From UBA7803 sp040219135 (GTDB lineage: Bacteria > Pseudomonadota > Gammaproteobacteria > Pseudomonadales > Azotimanducaceae): a stretch of 64,000 nt of DNA. The DNA is taken from positions 434,001-498,000 of the forward strand of contig JAVJTA010000013.1 in NCBI GenBank assembly GCA_040219135.1. Direction: 5' to 3'. Shown in pieces: positions 25,177 to 34,717 of the stretch. Position numbers and translations under genes: made by a program. How positions within the stretch are numbered: the first letter of the stretch is position 1; the number at the start of each line of letters is the position of its first letter. Below the pieces are notes generated by a model. The model did no database searches, had not been told where the DNA came from, and saw only the letters and a list, made by a program, of their open reading frames with translations.

Positions 25177-25270
25177 GTTCCCCCCGATGCTGCGTGATTG
25201 CTTCGGCAATTTACCGCATCCGCCACCATCGAAGCCATGGACCGAAGGCGGTGGCGGTCGGGACTCGGGT

Positions 25271-26056
25271 ATGATGGCGCCTCGTCCACGATGCGCCGGA
25301 TGCTGTTTGAGCCGTTCGTTTCTGGGATTTCTCGGTTTCTGCCTGCTGCTGGCGCTGGTCACGGCGGGCGTGGTCTGGTACATGGGCCCGGCTCTCGCCG
25401 CCATCGTCGTCGACGGCGAACGCCGGGAGAACCCGTATTACCTCCTGCAGATGCTGCCGCGGGCGGCCGTCGTCGGCGACAACGCCGATCCCTCCTATCG
25501 GGCCCGATTCGTCACCCTGGCTGCGGAGGACGACGCGCGCCTGCTCTGGCAGGGCGGTGCGGCGGACGTGGCGGAGGGGTCCATCCTCCTCGACGTGGCC
25601 GGCGCTCAGCTCCTCGAGTTCGCCAGCGGCGCCGATCTGGTCCAGATGTTCACGAGCAGCGCCTATCGGGCCCTGGACAGCGCGGTCGGGACCCTGCCCG
25701 TCCGCCAGGTCGGCAGCGCCACGGAGCCGTTGCCGCTGGCGCCCGATCGTGCCACGGTAATCGTGTTCTATCGTGCGGACGAAGGCGCCGGCGCTCTGCC
25801 GCTGGGCCGCGCTGGTGAGGGCGGCTGGTTGCGCCTGCTCCCGGATTACGGCGGCGACGTGCGCTGGGATGCAGAGGTCGACGTCATCCGCAGTGGCGGC
25901 AACTGGAGCCGGGTGCTGCTTCTGCAGTTTGTCGACGTTGCCGCAGCCGCAAGCTGGCTCGCCGATCCGGCGACCGTGACCGAACGCGCCATTGCCGCGA
26001 AGAACGTCGACGCGCTCACGGCCATCATCGTTCAGCCCGGGGCGCCGCGGCTCTAG
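25271..26056 (+). CDS. membrane-anchored protein of unknown function
   Basis: About 261 residues if it starts at ATG 25271 (or 25274); the TATGAT at 25270 could also be a promoter element, so a different start is possible. Seen: a basic, Cys-containing N-terminus, one clear helix FLGFLGFCLLLALVTAGVVWY, then an extracytoplasmic part with repeated alternating hydrophobic strands (for example LLWQGGAADVAEGSILLDV, ATVIVFYRADEGAGAL, WSRVLLLQFVDVAAAASWL). The two halves of the external part resemble each other, as in duplicated ferredoxin-like (DUF1330-like) folds, which is an inference. It overlaps the methyltransferase stop by 4 bp, convergently. Confidence 0.55.
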   Translation: MMAPRPRCAGCCLSRSFLGFLGFCLLLALVTAGVVWYMGPALAAIVVDGERRENPYYLLQMLPRAAVVGDNADPSYRARFVTLAAEDDARLLWQGGAADVAEGSILLDVAGAQLLEFASGADLVQMFTSSAYRALDSAVGTLPVRQVGSATEPLPLAPDRATVIVFYRADEGAGALPLGRAGEGGWLRLLPDYGGDVRWDAEVDVIRSGGNWSRVLLLQFVDVAAAASWLADPATVTERAIAAKNVDALTAIIVQPGAPRL

Positions 26057-26703
26057 GATCGGTAGAACACCCGTACGGTCCCGAATTCGTCGAACTCGCC
26101 GAGGTTCGGATAGGTCAACGCCTGAATCTCCCGGATCTGGCGGTAGCGCGGGTCCGGCAGCTGGGCGATGCGGGAGTCGGCGACCAGAGTCTCGGGAGCG
26201 TGACGGGCAACCCGGTCCAGCAGCGGCAGATTCGCACGGTCGTAGAGGACGTCGGCCATGAGCACCAGGTCGTGGTCGGTGCCGACGTCGTCGAGATCGT
26301 CGGCCAGGTCAACGGCGACGTCGTTCAGCGCCGCGTTGGCAGCGCAGGCGGCCCGGGCATCCGGATCGGTGTCGCAGGCGATGACCCGCTCGGCGCCCGC
26401 CAGGGCCGCCGCCACGGCCACGACCCCGGACCCGGCGCCAACGTCCAGCACGCGCCGTCCGCGGACCCACCCGGGTTCGTCCAGAAGGATGCGTGCAAGC
26501 GCCAGACCGCTGCCCCAGCACAGCGCCCAGTAAGCGGGGCGGGCGATGACCTCGCGGGCCACCTCCGGCGGCAGGGGACCGAGGGGGAAGTCGGCGTTGA
26601 TCAGGCCCAGGGTGATCTCCGGGCATCCGGGCAACACGCTGGGTTCTACCCGGGCCATGGGCAGGGTGCATCGCAGCCGGCTTTGCAGGGCATTCAGGGT
26701 CAT
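26053..26703 (-). CDS. class I SAM methyltransferase, ETF-beta lysine methyltransferase-like
   Basis: A 216-residue protein from ATG 26703. Seen: PAYWALCWGSGLALARILL (residues 56-74), motif I RVLDVGAGSGVVAVAAA near residue 84, ACDTDPDARAACAANAALN (motif II and loop), and motif IV VLMADVLYDR near residue 147. Known: this arrangement, with YWAxxWxSGxALAR and DxLYD, is typical of METTL20/ETFBKMT proteins and their bacterial relatives, which methylate lysines of the ETF beta subunit. Inferred: may tune electron transfer from the acyl-CoA dehydrogenases nearby (for example at 27682). It could instead methylate a ribosomal protein or another substrate. Confidence 0.75.
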   Translation of the reverse strand: MTLNALQSRLRCTLPMARVEPSVLPGCPEITLGLINADFPLGPLPPEVAREVIARPAYWALCWGSGLALARILLDEPGWVRGRRVLDVGAGSGVVAVAAALAGAERVIACDTDPDARAACAANAALNDVAVDLADDLDDVGTDHDLVLMADVLYDRANLPLLDRVARHAPETLVADSRIAQLPDPRYRQIREIQALTYPNLGEFDEFGTVRVFYRS

Positions 26704-26740
26704 CGGCCGCAGTCTACTGCAAGCGGCGGTGTGCGGCGGC

Positions 26741-27004
26741 TCAGAGCTGGGCGGTGTGCCTGCGTACCCAGAGCAGGCCGACCACGCCGAGGGCGAGCGC
26801 GCCCAGCGTCGAGAGGGTCTGGGCGGTGGGATTGTCGCCGTTGAGATCGGCCGTCGGGACCGGGTCGGCGCCGTCGGATCGTTCTACTGCGGAGTGGGTG
26901 TCGGCGTGATCGTGGGTCATCGCCCGTCCGGCACCGGCGATGGATGGCGCCGCCACGGCGAGCAGCGTGGTGAGGATCAGGGCCCTGCAGGTCGCTGATG
27001 TCAT
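26741..27004 (-). CDS. small exported protein with C-terminal membrane anchor
   Basis: An 87-residue protein from ATG 27004. Seen: an N-terminal signal peptide (CRALILTTLLAVAAPSIAGA), a short His/Asp-rich part MTHDHADTHSAVER, a linker, then a C-terminal helix LGALALGVVGLLWVRR followed by a short basic tail. This helix-plus-RR end resembles protein-sorting tails such as PEP-CTERM, although the upstream motif is absent. It is divergent from the secreted protein gene at 27061. Perhaps a metal-binding small envelope protein. No family recognised. Confidence 0.5.
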   Translation of the reverse strand: MTSATCRALILTTLLAVAAPSIAGAGRAMTHDHADTHSAVERSDGADPVPTADLNGDNPTAQTLSTLGALALGVVGLLWVRRHTAQL

Positions 27005-27060
27005 GTTCCCGACCGCGTATCATCCGAACGGTGAACAGAGTAGACCCCGCAGGAGGGCGT

Positions 27061-27597
27061 ATGCATGACCACCGTTGTATGTCGTGTAAACGGTTGGTAA
27101 TCCTCGGCCTGCTTCTGGGCGGCTGGTTCACGGCCACGATCCCGGCCGCCTACGGGGCGGCGCCGGCCTGTGACAGCGCCCCGTATCGCGCCTTCGACTT
27201 CTGGGTCGGCAGCTGGGAGGTGACCGTGCCCGACGGCCGCCCGGCAGGCAGCAACGTCATCGAGCGGGCCCAGGGCGGGTGCCTGCTGTTGGAGCGTTGG
27301 CGGGGCAATGACGGCACCACCGGCACTAGCATGAACGTCTACGATCCTGCCGCCGGCCAGTGGCGCCAGCTCTGGGTTTCGCCCGGTACGCTGATCGACA
27401 TCGCCGGCGGACTGCGCGATGGCAACATGGTGCTGGAGGGCACGATCACCTATTTCGAAGGCCCCAGGACCCTGCCGTTCCGAGGCACCTGGACGCCGCT
27501 CGAAGACGGGCGCGTCCGGCAGTTCTTCGAACAGGCCGACGCCGACGGCGCGTGGACGCCCTGGTTCGACGGCATCTACGCCCGGACGGGCGGCTGA
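27061..27597 (+). CDS. secreted DUF1579-like protein
   Basis: A 178-residue protein from ATG 27061. Seen: a signal peptide (LVILGLLLGGWFTATIPAAYG) ending near residue 33, then FDFWVGSWEVTVPDG and a beta-barrel pattern with CLLLERWRG, SMNVYDPAAGQWRQLWVSPG, FRGTWTPLEDGRVRQFFEQA. The FDFWxGxWxV opening is typical of DUF1579 and related lipocalin-like families. Inferred: a periplasmic small-ligand carrier. It is followed by an acyl-CoA dehydrogenase 84 bp downstream; a functional link is not evident. Confidence 0.7.
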   Translation: MHDHRCMSCKRLVILGLLLGGWFTATIPAAYGAAPACDSAPYRAFDFWVGSWEVTVPDGRPAGSNVIERAQGGCLLLERWRGNDGTTGTSMNVYDPAAGQWRQLWVSPGTLIDIAGGLRDGNMVLEGTITYFEGPRTLPFRGTWTPLEDGRVRQFFEQADADGAWTPWFDGIYARTGG

Positions 27598-27681
27598 CGG
27601 CACCCAGGCAGCGCGGCGGGGTCGACATCCGTCGATGCTTTTGCTTTCATTCCTGGCTGATTTTTTATTGGGGGGGATGCC

Positions 27682-28827
27682 ATGGCCATGATTCTCAACG
27701 AAGAGCAGAACATGCTCAAAGACAGCGCCAAGGACTTCTGCTCCGCGAACGCGCCCATCGCTCAGCTGCGCAAGCTCAGAGACGCGGACGACCCGGACGC
27801 GTTCGACCGCGGCACCTGGAAGTCCATGGTGGAACTCGGCTGGTCCGGCATTCCCTGGCCCGAGGAGTTCGGTGGTCTTGAGTTCGGCTACAAGGGCCTC
27901 GGCGTGGTCACCGAAGAAACCGGCCGGACCCTCGCCGCCAGCCCGCTTCTGGCCACGGTCTGGGTCGGCGGCACCATCCTCAATATCGGCGCCAGCAAGC
28001 GCCAGAAGTCGGAGCTGCTGCCTGCGGTGGCGGCGGGTGAGCTGCTGCTGGCGCTGGCGCTGGAAGAGTCCCACCGGCACGACCCCTACGCTATCGCCAC
28101 CACCGCGAAGAAGTCCGGAGACGGATTCGAGATCAGCGGCAGCAAGACGTTCGTGCTGGACGGCAACTCCGCCGACAAGCTCATCGTCGTTGCGCGGACC
28201 AGCGGCAAACCCGGAGACCGCAAGGGGCTGACCCTGCTGCTGGTGGATCGCGACGCCAAGGGCGTAAAGGTGACCCGCACCAAGATGGCGGATTCGCGCA
28301 ACGTCGCGAACATCGCCTTCAAGAACGTGAAGGTCGGCAAGGATGCAGTCGTCGGCAAGGTCGACAAAGGCGCCAACGTGCTCGATCCGGCGCTCGACAT
28401 CGCCCGCATCGGTCTCTGTGCGGAGATGCTCGGCAGTCTGCAGGAGTGCTTCGAACGAACCATCCAGTATCTGAAGGAGCGCGAGCAGTTCGGCGTGCCG
28501 ATCGGTTCGTTTCAGGCGCTCAAGCATCGGGCCGCCGACATGTTCTGCGAGGTGGAGCTCTCCAAGTCGTGTGTGCTGGAAGCCCTCTCGGCCCTCGACG
28601 AGGAACGCGACGAAAAGGAAATCGCCAGGCTCGCGAGCCTGACCAAGGCCAAGGTTGGAGAGACGTTCAACCGGATCTCACGGGAAGGCATTCAGATGCA
28701 CGGCGGTATCGGCATGACCGACGAGTTCGACATCGGCTTCTTCCTCAAGCGCGCGGCGGTGGCCGAGCAGACCTTCGGCGACGTGAACTTTCATCGCAAC
28801 CGCTACGGAGAGCTGGAAGGCTACTGA
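27682..28827 (+). CDS. acyl-CoA dehydrogenase family protein
   Basis: A 381-residue flavoprotein from ATG 27682, preceded by GGGGGGAT. Seen: GWSGIPWPEEFGGLEFGY (residues 53-70), ALALEESHRHDPYAI, FVLDGNSADKLIVVART, GVPIGSFQALKHRAADM near residue 271, and MHGGIGMTDEFDIGFFLKRA near residue 338. It lacks the Y-x-G-T/S-x-E-x-Q element that normally follows. Known: members with the HGGxGxTxE ending but no such element often form heterotetramers with a second subunit, as in steroid side-chain dehydrogenases. No partner gene is adjacent here. The terminator-like hairpin at 28859 closes the transcript. Confidence 0.88.
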   Translation: MAMILNEEQNMLKDSAKDFCSANAPIAQLRKLRDADDPDAFDRGTWKSMVELGWSGIPWPEEFGGLEFGYKGLGVVTEETGRTLAASPLLATVWVGGTILNIGASKRQKSELLPAVAAGELLLALALEESHRHDPYAIATTAKKSGDGFEISGSKTFVLDGNSADKLIVVARTSGKPGDRKGLTLLLVDRDAKGVKVTRTKMADSRNVANIAFKNVKVGKDAVVGKVDKGANVLDPALDIARIGLCAEMLGSLQECFERTIQYLKEREQFGVPIGSFQALKHRAADMFCEVELSKSCVLEALSALDEERDEKEIARLASLTKAKVGETFNRISREGIQMHGGIGMTDEFDIGFFLKRAAVAEQTFGDVNFHRNRYGELEGY

Positions 28828-28858
28828 GCGTCGTGCTTCCGGCATGCTGACCTGATCC

Positions 28859-28885
28859 AACGGGAGCTTCGGCTCCCGTTGTCGT
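28859..28885 (+). terminator. UUCG-loop intrinsic terminator
   Basis: A perfect 9-bp stem AACGGGAGC (28859-28867) with GCTCCCGTT (28872-28880), closed by a TTCG tetraloop and followed by GTCGT. It ends the acyl-CoA dehydrogenase transcript 32 bp after the stop. The T-tract is poor, but the UUCG loop gives high stability. Confidence 0.65.
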
Positions 28886-28958
28886 CCCGGGCCGGTCGAA
28901 CGCCGGGTAACACCAGCACCTGCGAGCCGATGTGCTCGTGACACCGGAGAACGCCATC

Positions 28959-30605
28959 GTGAGATACCTCGTCGCCGTCACGCTGATTGCCTTGCTGCTG
29001 CCCGCGTCCGCCCTGGCGGCAAGCGCCCGCGGCACGGTGTTCGAGGATCGCAACGGCAACGGTCGCCTCGACGCGGGCGAGCCGGGCGTTGCCGACGTGC
29101 GCGTTTCCGACGGCCAGCGCGTCGTGACGACGGCCGCGGACGGGCGCTACGAGATTGCGGTGGCAGACGAAGCGGTGATCTTCATCACCAAACCGCGCGG
29201 ATTCGCGACCCCGGTGAACGACCAGCAGATCCCGCAGTTCTACTACGTCCACCAGCCGTCGGGGTCGCCGGCCGGCATGCGGTACCCGGGGGTCGCGCCG
29301 ACCGGTCCGCTGCCCGTGGCCATCGACTTTCCGCTGCTGCGGCGTGACGAGCCGACACGCTTCGAGGCGCTGCTGCTGTCCGATACCCAGCCGCAGACCG
29401 ACGCGGAGCTCGACTTCATCCGCGACGACCTCCTGCCGGAACTGATCGGCAGCGAAGCGAAGTTCGGCATGACCATGGGCGACGTGCTGTTCGACGATCT
29501 GTCGATGTTTCCGCGCTACAACGCGCTGATCGCCCGGATCGGCATCCCCTGGTACAACGTGCCCGGCAACCACGAGATCAACTTCGAAGCCGCCGACGAC
29601 CGCTACGCCCTGGAGACCTTCAAACGTTACTTCGGGCCGCCTTACTACGCCTTCGAGTACGCCGATGCGCTGTTCGTGGTGCTCGACAACATCGAGTACC
29701 GCGGCAACGGTGAAGCGGACCCCGGCGACGTACGCGGCAGCGGCGGCTACATCGCCAATTTCGGGCGCCGCCAGCTTGCCTGGCTGGAGAGCGAGCTCTC
29801 CCACGTGCCCGAGGAGCGGCTGGTGTTCCTGGCCATGCACGCACCGCTCGAATCCTATCTCGGCAACGCGTCGGGCATCACCACCGCCGACCGGCGCGAG
29901 CTGTTCCGGCTGCTCTCGGGACGCCCCAACCTGTACGCGGTAGCCGGCCACACGCACACCACGGAGCACCGCTACTTCGGCGCGGACGACGGCTTTCGCG
30001 GGCCGGGCGAGTTCCATCATCACGTGCTCGCGACCGTGTCCGGGTCGTGGTGGAGCGGTCCCTTCGACCCGCGAGGCATTCCGACCACCGACCAGCGCGA
30101 CGGCACGCCCAACGGCTACCACGTGCTCGAGGTGGACGGCGTCGAAGCCAGCGTGCGCTACAAGGCCGCCGGGTTCCCCGACGATTACCAGATGCGCATC
30201 GTCTTCGATGTCGCTCACCACGGGCTGCGCAAGGACGGCATGCGCGACTTCCGTGCCGGTGAGTTGCTCGACGGGCGCTTTGGGATCGATCAGGTCCCGG
30301 CGGCGGAACTGCTGGTGAACCTGTTCGACGGCGGCCCGAAATCGGCGGTGGAATTCCGCGTGAACGACGGGCCGTACCGACCCATGGTCGCGGTCAGTCG
30401 TCCGGATCCGTACATGCTCGAGGTGTTCGCCCGCAACGAGGCGACGAAGAAGTCCTGGCTCGAAGCGACGCCGTCATCTCACCTGTTCTCGGCGGACGTG
30501 CCGGACGACCTCCAACCCGGCACCTACACGGTGACGGTGCGCGCCACCGATGAGTTCGGCCGCGTGCACCATGGTCATCGGATCATGGAAATCACCGGGC
30601 GGTAG
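28959..30605 (+). CDS. secreted calcineurin-like phosphoesterase with N- and C-terminal beta domains
   Basis: A 548-residue exported protein. GTG 28959 is preferred over GTG 28932 because GGAGA precedes it and a signal peptide (YLVAVTLIALLLPASALA) begins at once. Seen: an N-terminal immunoglobulin-like part with VFEDRNGNGRLDAGEPGV (SdrD-B-like), the metallophosphatase core with LLLSDTQPQ (D), MGDVLFDD (D), VPGNHEIN (NH), LAMHAPLE (H) and AGHTHTTEHRY (GHTH), and a C-terminal sandwich ending PGTYTVTVRATDEFGR. The layout matches families with MetallophosN and MetallophosC domains. Inferred: hydrolyses phosphate esters outside the cytoplasm, maybe cell-wall or nucleotide substrates. It is convergent with fumC. 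Confidence 0.88.
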   Translation: MRYLVAVTLIALLLPASALAASARGTVFEDRNGNGRLDAGEPGVADVRVSDGQRVVTTAADGRYEIAVADEAVIFITKPRGFATPVNDQQIPQFYYVHQPSGSPAGMRYPGVAPTGPLPVAIDFPLLRRDEPTRFEALLLSDTQPQTDAELDFIRDDLLPELIGSEAKFGMTMGDVLFDDLSMFPRYNALIARIGIPWYNVPGNHEINFEAADDRYALETFKRYFGPPYYAFEYADALFVVLDNIEYRGNGEADPGDVRGSGGYIANFGRRQLAWLESELSHVPEERLVFLAMHAPLESYLGNASGITTADRRELFRLLSGRPNLYAVAGHTHTTEHRYFGADDGFRGPGEFHHHVLATVSGSWWSGPFDPRGIPTTDQRDGTPNGYHVLEVDGVEASVRYKAAGFPDDYQMRIVFDVAHHGLRKDGMRDFRAGELLDGRFGIDQVPAAELLVNLFDGGPKSAVEFRVNDGPYRPMVAVSRPDPYMLEVFARNEATKKSWLEATPSSHLFSADVPDDLQPGTYTVTVRATDEFGRVHHGHRIMEITGR

Positions 30606-30626
30606 ATTCGCTCCGCACGCAGGCCA

Positions 30627-32014
<1,388 letters not shown>

Positions 32015-32018
<4 letters not shown>

Positions 32019-32515
32019 GACCGGCGGCGGATGCCCATGGCGCGGCCGGCCTGCTCCGGACGCGGCAGCGGTTCGTGCAGCGCCATCAGGCGATCGACGC
32101 GCTGCATGACGTCGTCCGGGAAGGGGCCGGCACGGCGGCTGGCCATGTCGACGTGCAGCGCGAGCTGCTCCGAGGTGGCCGCCAGATAGCCCTGTTCCGC
32201 GTGGTACATGTGCTCGAAGAAGTGCAGTCGTTTGGGATCACTATCGAGAAGTTGGAACGTCACCCGGACCGGATCGTCGAGCACCAGCTCCTGGAGGTAG
32301 TTCACGTGTGCTTCGAGGGTGAAGCAGGACCCGCCGCCGGCGCGCACGTAGCTCTCGCCGATCCCCAGCAGGTCGTAGACGTGGTCCAGGGCGCGGTCGA
32401 ACAGCAGGTTGTAGAAGGCCATGTTCATGTGGCCGTTGTAGTCGATCCAGGCCTGCTCCACGCACTGCGCGGGGCAGAGGATGGGGCAGTCGAAGTCGCG
32501 GGTCGGTTCGCTCAT
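32015..32515 (-). CDS. 4HBT-type thioesterase
   Basis: A 166-residue hotdog-fold protein from ATG 32515 (an ATG 9 bases upstream at 32524 is equally possible). Seen: VEQAWIDYNGHMNMAFYNLLFDRAL (split over residues 19-43), where the Asp/Asn-Gly-His and the following helix match 4-hydroxybenzoyl-CoA thioesterase-type enzymes. Also LVLDDPVRVTFQLLDSDPKRLHFFE (split), typical of the second strand. Known: hydrolyses acyl-CoA thioesters. It overlaps fumC by ATGA, which is odd for the pair and suggests simple coexpression. The C-terminus (EQAGRAMGIRRRS) matches a recurrent acyl-CoA thioesterase tail. Confidence 0.85.
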
Positions 32516-32585
32516 GGCGGCCATCTTACCTTGACCCGACCGGTGGGAGCACGGATCATCCCGACGCTGCGCAGTGCGTCGGGGG

Positions 32586-34121
32586 ATGGTCTTGGGGGAA
32601 GCAGCAGCGTCCCGCCCGAAGGGCGAACTCAGCGTCGGCACCAAGCTCGCCTACGGTTTCGGCCAGGCGGCGGAGGGCGTCAAGAACGGCGCGTTCGCCG
32701 TGTTCCTGTTCTTCTACTACGTCCAGGTGCTCGGTCTTTCGGGAACCTATGCTGGCCTGGCGGTCGGCATCGCGCTGATGTTCGATGCGATCACCGATCC
32801 GCTCGCAGGATCGCTGTCGGACAACTGGCATTCGAAGCTCGGGCGGCGGCATCCGTTCATGTTCGCGTCGGTGGTGCCCCTGGCGATCACGTTCTACTGT
32901 CTGTTCTCACCGCCGGCGTTTCTGCTCTCGCCGCAGGCGTCTGATGGCTTCGCCCTGTTCCTGTGGCTGCTGGTGTTCGCCGTGCTCACCCGCACCGCGA
33001 TGACGCTCTATCACGTGCCGCACATCGCCCTCGGCGCCGAGCTGTCGAGCAATTTCGACGAGCGCACCACGGTGGTCGCCTACCGGCAGTTCTTCAGCAC
33101 CTTCGGCAGCCTCGCAGCCTATGCCATTGGCTTCGGACTGTTCTTCAATGCCACCGCCGAGTACAGCCACGGTCAGTTCAACGCGGGCGCCTACAGCCCG
33201 TTCGCGCTGTGCATGGCGCTGCTCATGGTGGTCTCCATCCTCGTCTCGGCCATCGGCACCCGCTCACGCATTCCGCTGCTGCCGAAGCCGACGGGACCGG
33301 CCCAACCGATCTCGGCCGCCGCTGCGGTGCGACGGATGGGGGCCGAGACCCTGCTTGCACTCGAGAACCGATCGTTCCGCTGGCTGTTCGCCGGGGTCCT
33401 CATCGTGTTCATGATGGTGGGCGTGGACACGGCCCTGAACCTCCACATGAACACCTACTTCTGGGAGCTGTCGAGCGCCGACAACATCGCTTTCTTCGCG
33501 GCGTATCCCGTGGGCATCATGATCGGCGCCCTGTTTGCGCGGCGCCTGAACCAGCGTTTCGACAAGAAACCGTCGATCGTCTTCGGTACCGGCTGGTGGG
33601 CGCTGTGCCAGATCGTGCCGGTGGTGCTGCGGCTGCTCGGCTGGTTTCCGGAGAACGGCACGTCGGAACTGGTGACCACCCTGGTGGTGGTGAAACTGGT
33701 TCAGGGCATGGGGGTGGTCCAGGCGCTGGTGACATTCGGTTCCATGGTGGCGGACATCGTCGACGAGCACGAACTGTCCACCGGGCGGCGTCAGGAGGGC
33801 ATCTTCTTCGCCTCGGTGTCGTTCTCCGGCAAGTTCACGTCCGGAATCGGCAACGTGGTGGGCGGCATCGCCCTCGATCTGATCAGCTGGCCGCGCGGTC
33901 CGGAAATCCGCAGCGCGGCCGACGTGCCGCCGGAAACGCTGATGTGGCTGGGTCTGGTCTACGGCCCCATCGTCGCTGGATTCGCCGTGGTCAGCGTCTG
34001 GTGTTACTCCAAGCATCGGCTGGATCGGCACCGGCATGCCGAAATCGTCCTGGCTCTGGAGGCGCGGCGCCACGGCGGGGCGCTACCGGTTACCGTCGAG
34101 GCGGCGGCCGGTGGCGGCTGA
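32586..34121 (+). CDS. GPH-family (MelB-type) MFS transporter
   Basis: A 511-residue membrane protein from ATG 32586 with a GGGGG ribosome site. Seen: KLAYGFGQAAEGVKNGAFAVFLFFYYVQVLG (split over residues 21-51), then FDAITDPLAGSLSDNWHSKLGRRHPFMFAS (split), the family's conserved DPxxGxxSDxxxxxxGRRxP, and twelve hydrophobic segments through LVYGPIVAGFAVVSVWCYS. Known: glycoside-pentoside-hexuronide:cation symporters. Members in Gammaproteobacteria are often near steroid or CoA genes and may not move sugars. A second copy starts at 63872. It overlaps the next gene by 11 bp. Confidence 0.9.
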   Translation: MVLGEAAASRPKGELSVGTKLAYGFGQAAEGVKNGAFAVFLFFYYVQVLGLSGTYAGLAVGIALMFDAITDPLAGSLSDNWHSKLGRRHPFMFASVVPLAITFYCLFSPPAFLLSPQASDGFALFLWLLVFAVLTRTAMTLYHVPHIALGAELSSNFDERTTVVAYRQFFSTFGSLAAYAIGFGLFFNATAEYSHGQFNAGAYSPFALCMALLMVVSILVSAIGTRSRIPLLPKPTGPAQPISAAAAVRRMGAETLLALENRSFRWLFAGVLIVFMMVGVDTALNLHMNTYFWELSSADNIAFFAAYPVGIMIGALFARRLNQRFDKKPSIVFGTGWWALCQIVPVVLRLLGWFPENGTSELVTTLVVVKLVQGMGVVQALVTFGSMVADIVDEHELSTGRRQEGIFFASVSFSGKFTSGIGNVVGGIALDLISWPRGPEIRSAADVPPETLMWLGLVYGPIVAGFAVVSVWCYSKHRLDRHRHAEIVLALEARRHGGALPVTVEAAAGGG

Positions 34122-34599
34122 CGAGCCGGCCGCCGGGCGGTCGCGGAAGCCGCGCCGGGAGCGCCGCCTGGCTCGTCATGCCCGGCACGCGCGCATGGTC
34201 TGGGACGATCCGCGATCGCTCGGCGGTCTGATTCGCGGCGCGCTCGTCGACCTGTGGCGGGCCCGCGGCGGCGGGCTGTTCGGGCTCGGCTACGTGGTCA
34301 CCTTCGTGTCTCTCGAAGTGCGGCTGGTAGTGACCGAATTTGCCGGCAGCGACAGCGTGCTGTCGTTCATCGAGAGCGAACTGCTCGAATACCTGCTGCG
34401 GCTGGGGATCATGTCCTTCGTCAACGTGCTGCTCGCGCTGCTCTGGCCCGTGCTGCTGCTCGATCGTCTGGGCGCCTGGGGTCTGCTGCTGCTGCCCGCA
34501 GCCTATTTCGCTTTCGAACGCTGGCTGCGGCCGGAGGTCGAAGCGCGCTTTCCCGAGCTGCGCCGCGCCGCGGCCGGATCCGAATCCGATCGCGCGTAG
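34111..34599 (+). CDS. membrane protein of unknown function
   Basis: About 162 residues if starting at GTG 34111, which overlaps the transporter stop by 11 bp. Seen: a very basic N-terminus (SRKPRRERRLARHARHARM) followed by WDDPRSLGGLIRGALVDLWRARGGGLFGLGYVVTF (split over residues 32-64), three hydrophobic segments (about 56-72, 88-118 and 123-140) and a helical acidic C-terminus. No known family was recognised. The overlap implies translation with the GPH transporter, perhaps as an accessory subunit; that is only an inference. Confidence 0.6.
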   Translation: MAADEPAAGRSRKPRRERRLARHARHARMVWDDPRSLGGLIRGALVDLWRARGGGLFGLGYVVTFVSLEVRLVVTEFAGSDSVLSFIESELLEYLLRLGIMSFVNVLLALLWPVLLLDRLGAWGLLLLPAAYFAFERWLRPEVEARFPELRRAAAGSESDRA

Positions 34600-34717
34600 C
34601 TGGCGCCCGGAGTTCGGTTGCCGGGCTCCGGTAGCGCCCGTAAGCTTGCCCGCGCTGCCTGACGCGGGCCCGGGGCAGAGAGTCTGAAACTGGGAAGGGG
34701 AACTGGGAGGTGGAAGG

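Noticed and set aside
25270..25275. TATGAT as a firm promoter for the membrane protein gene
   Set aside because: It overlaps the likely start codon and has no convincing -35 element upstream.
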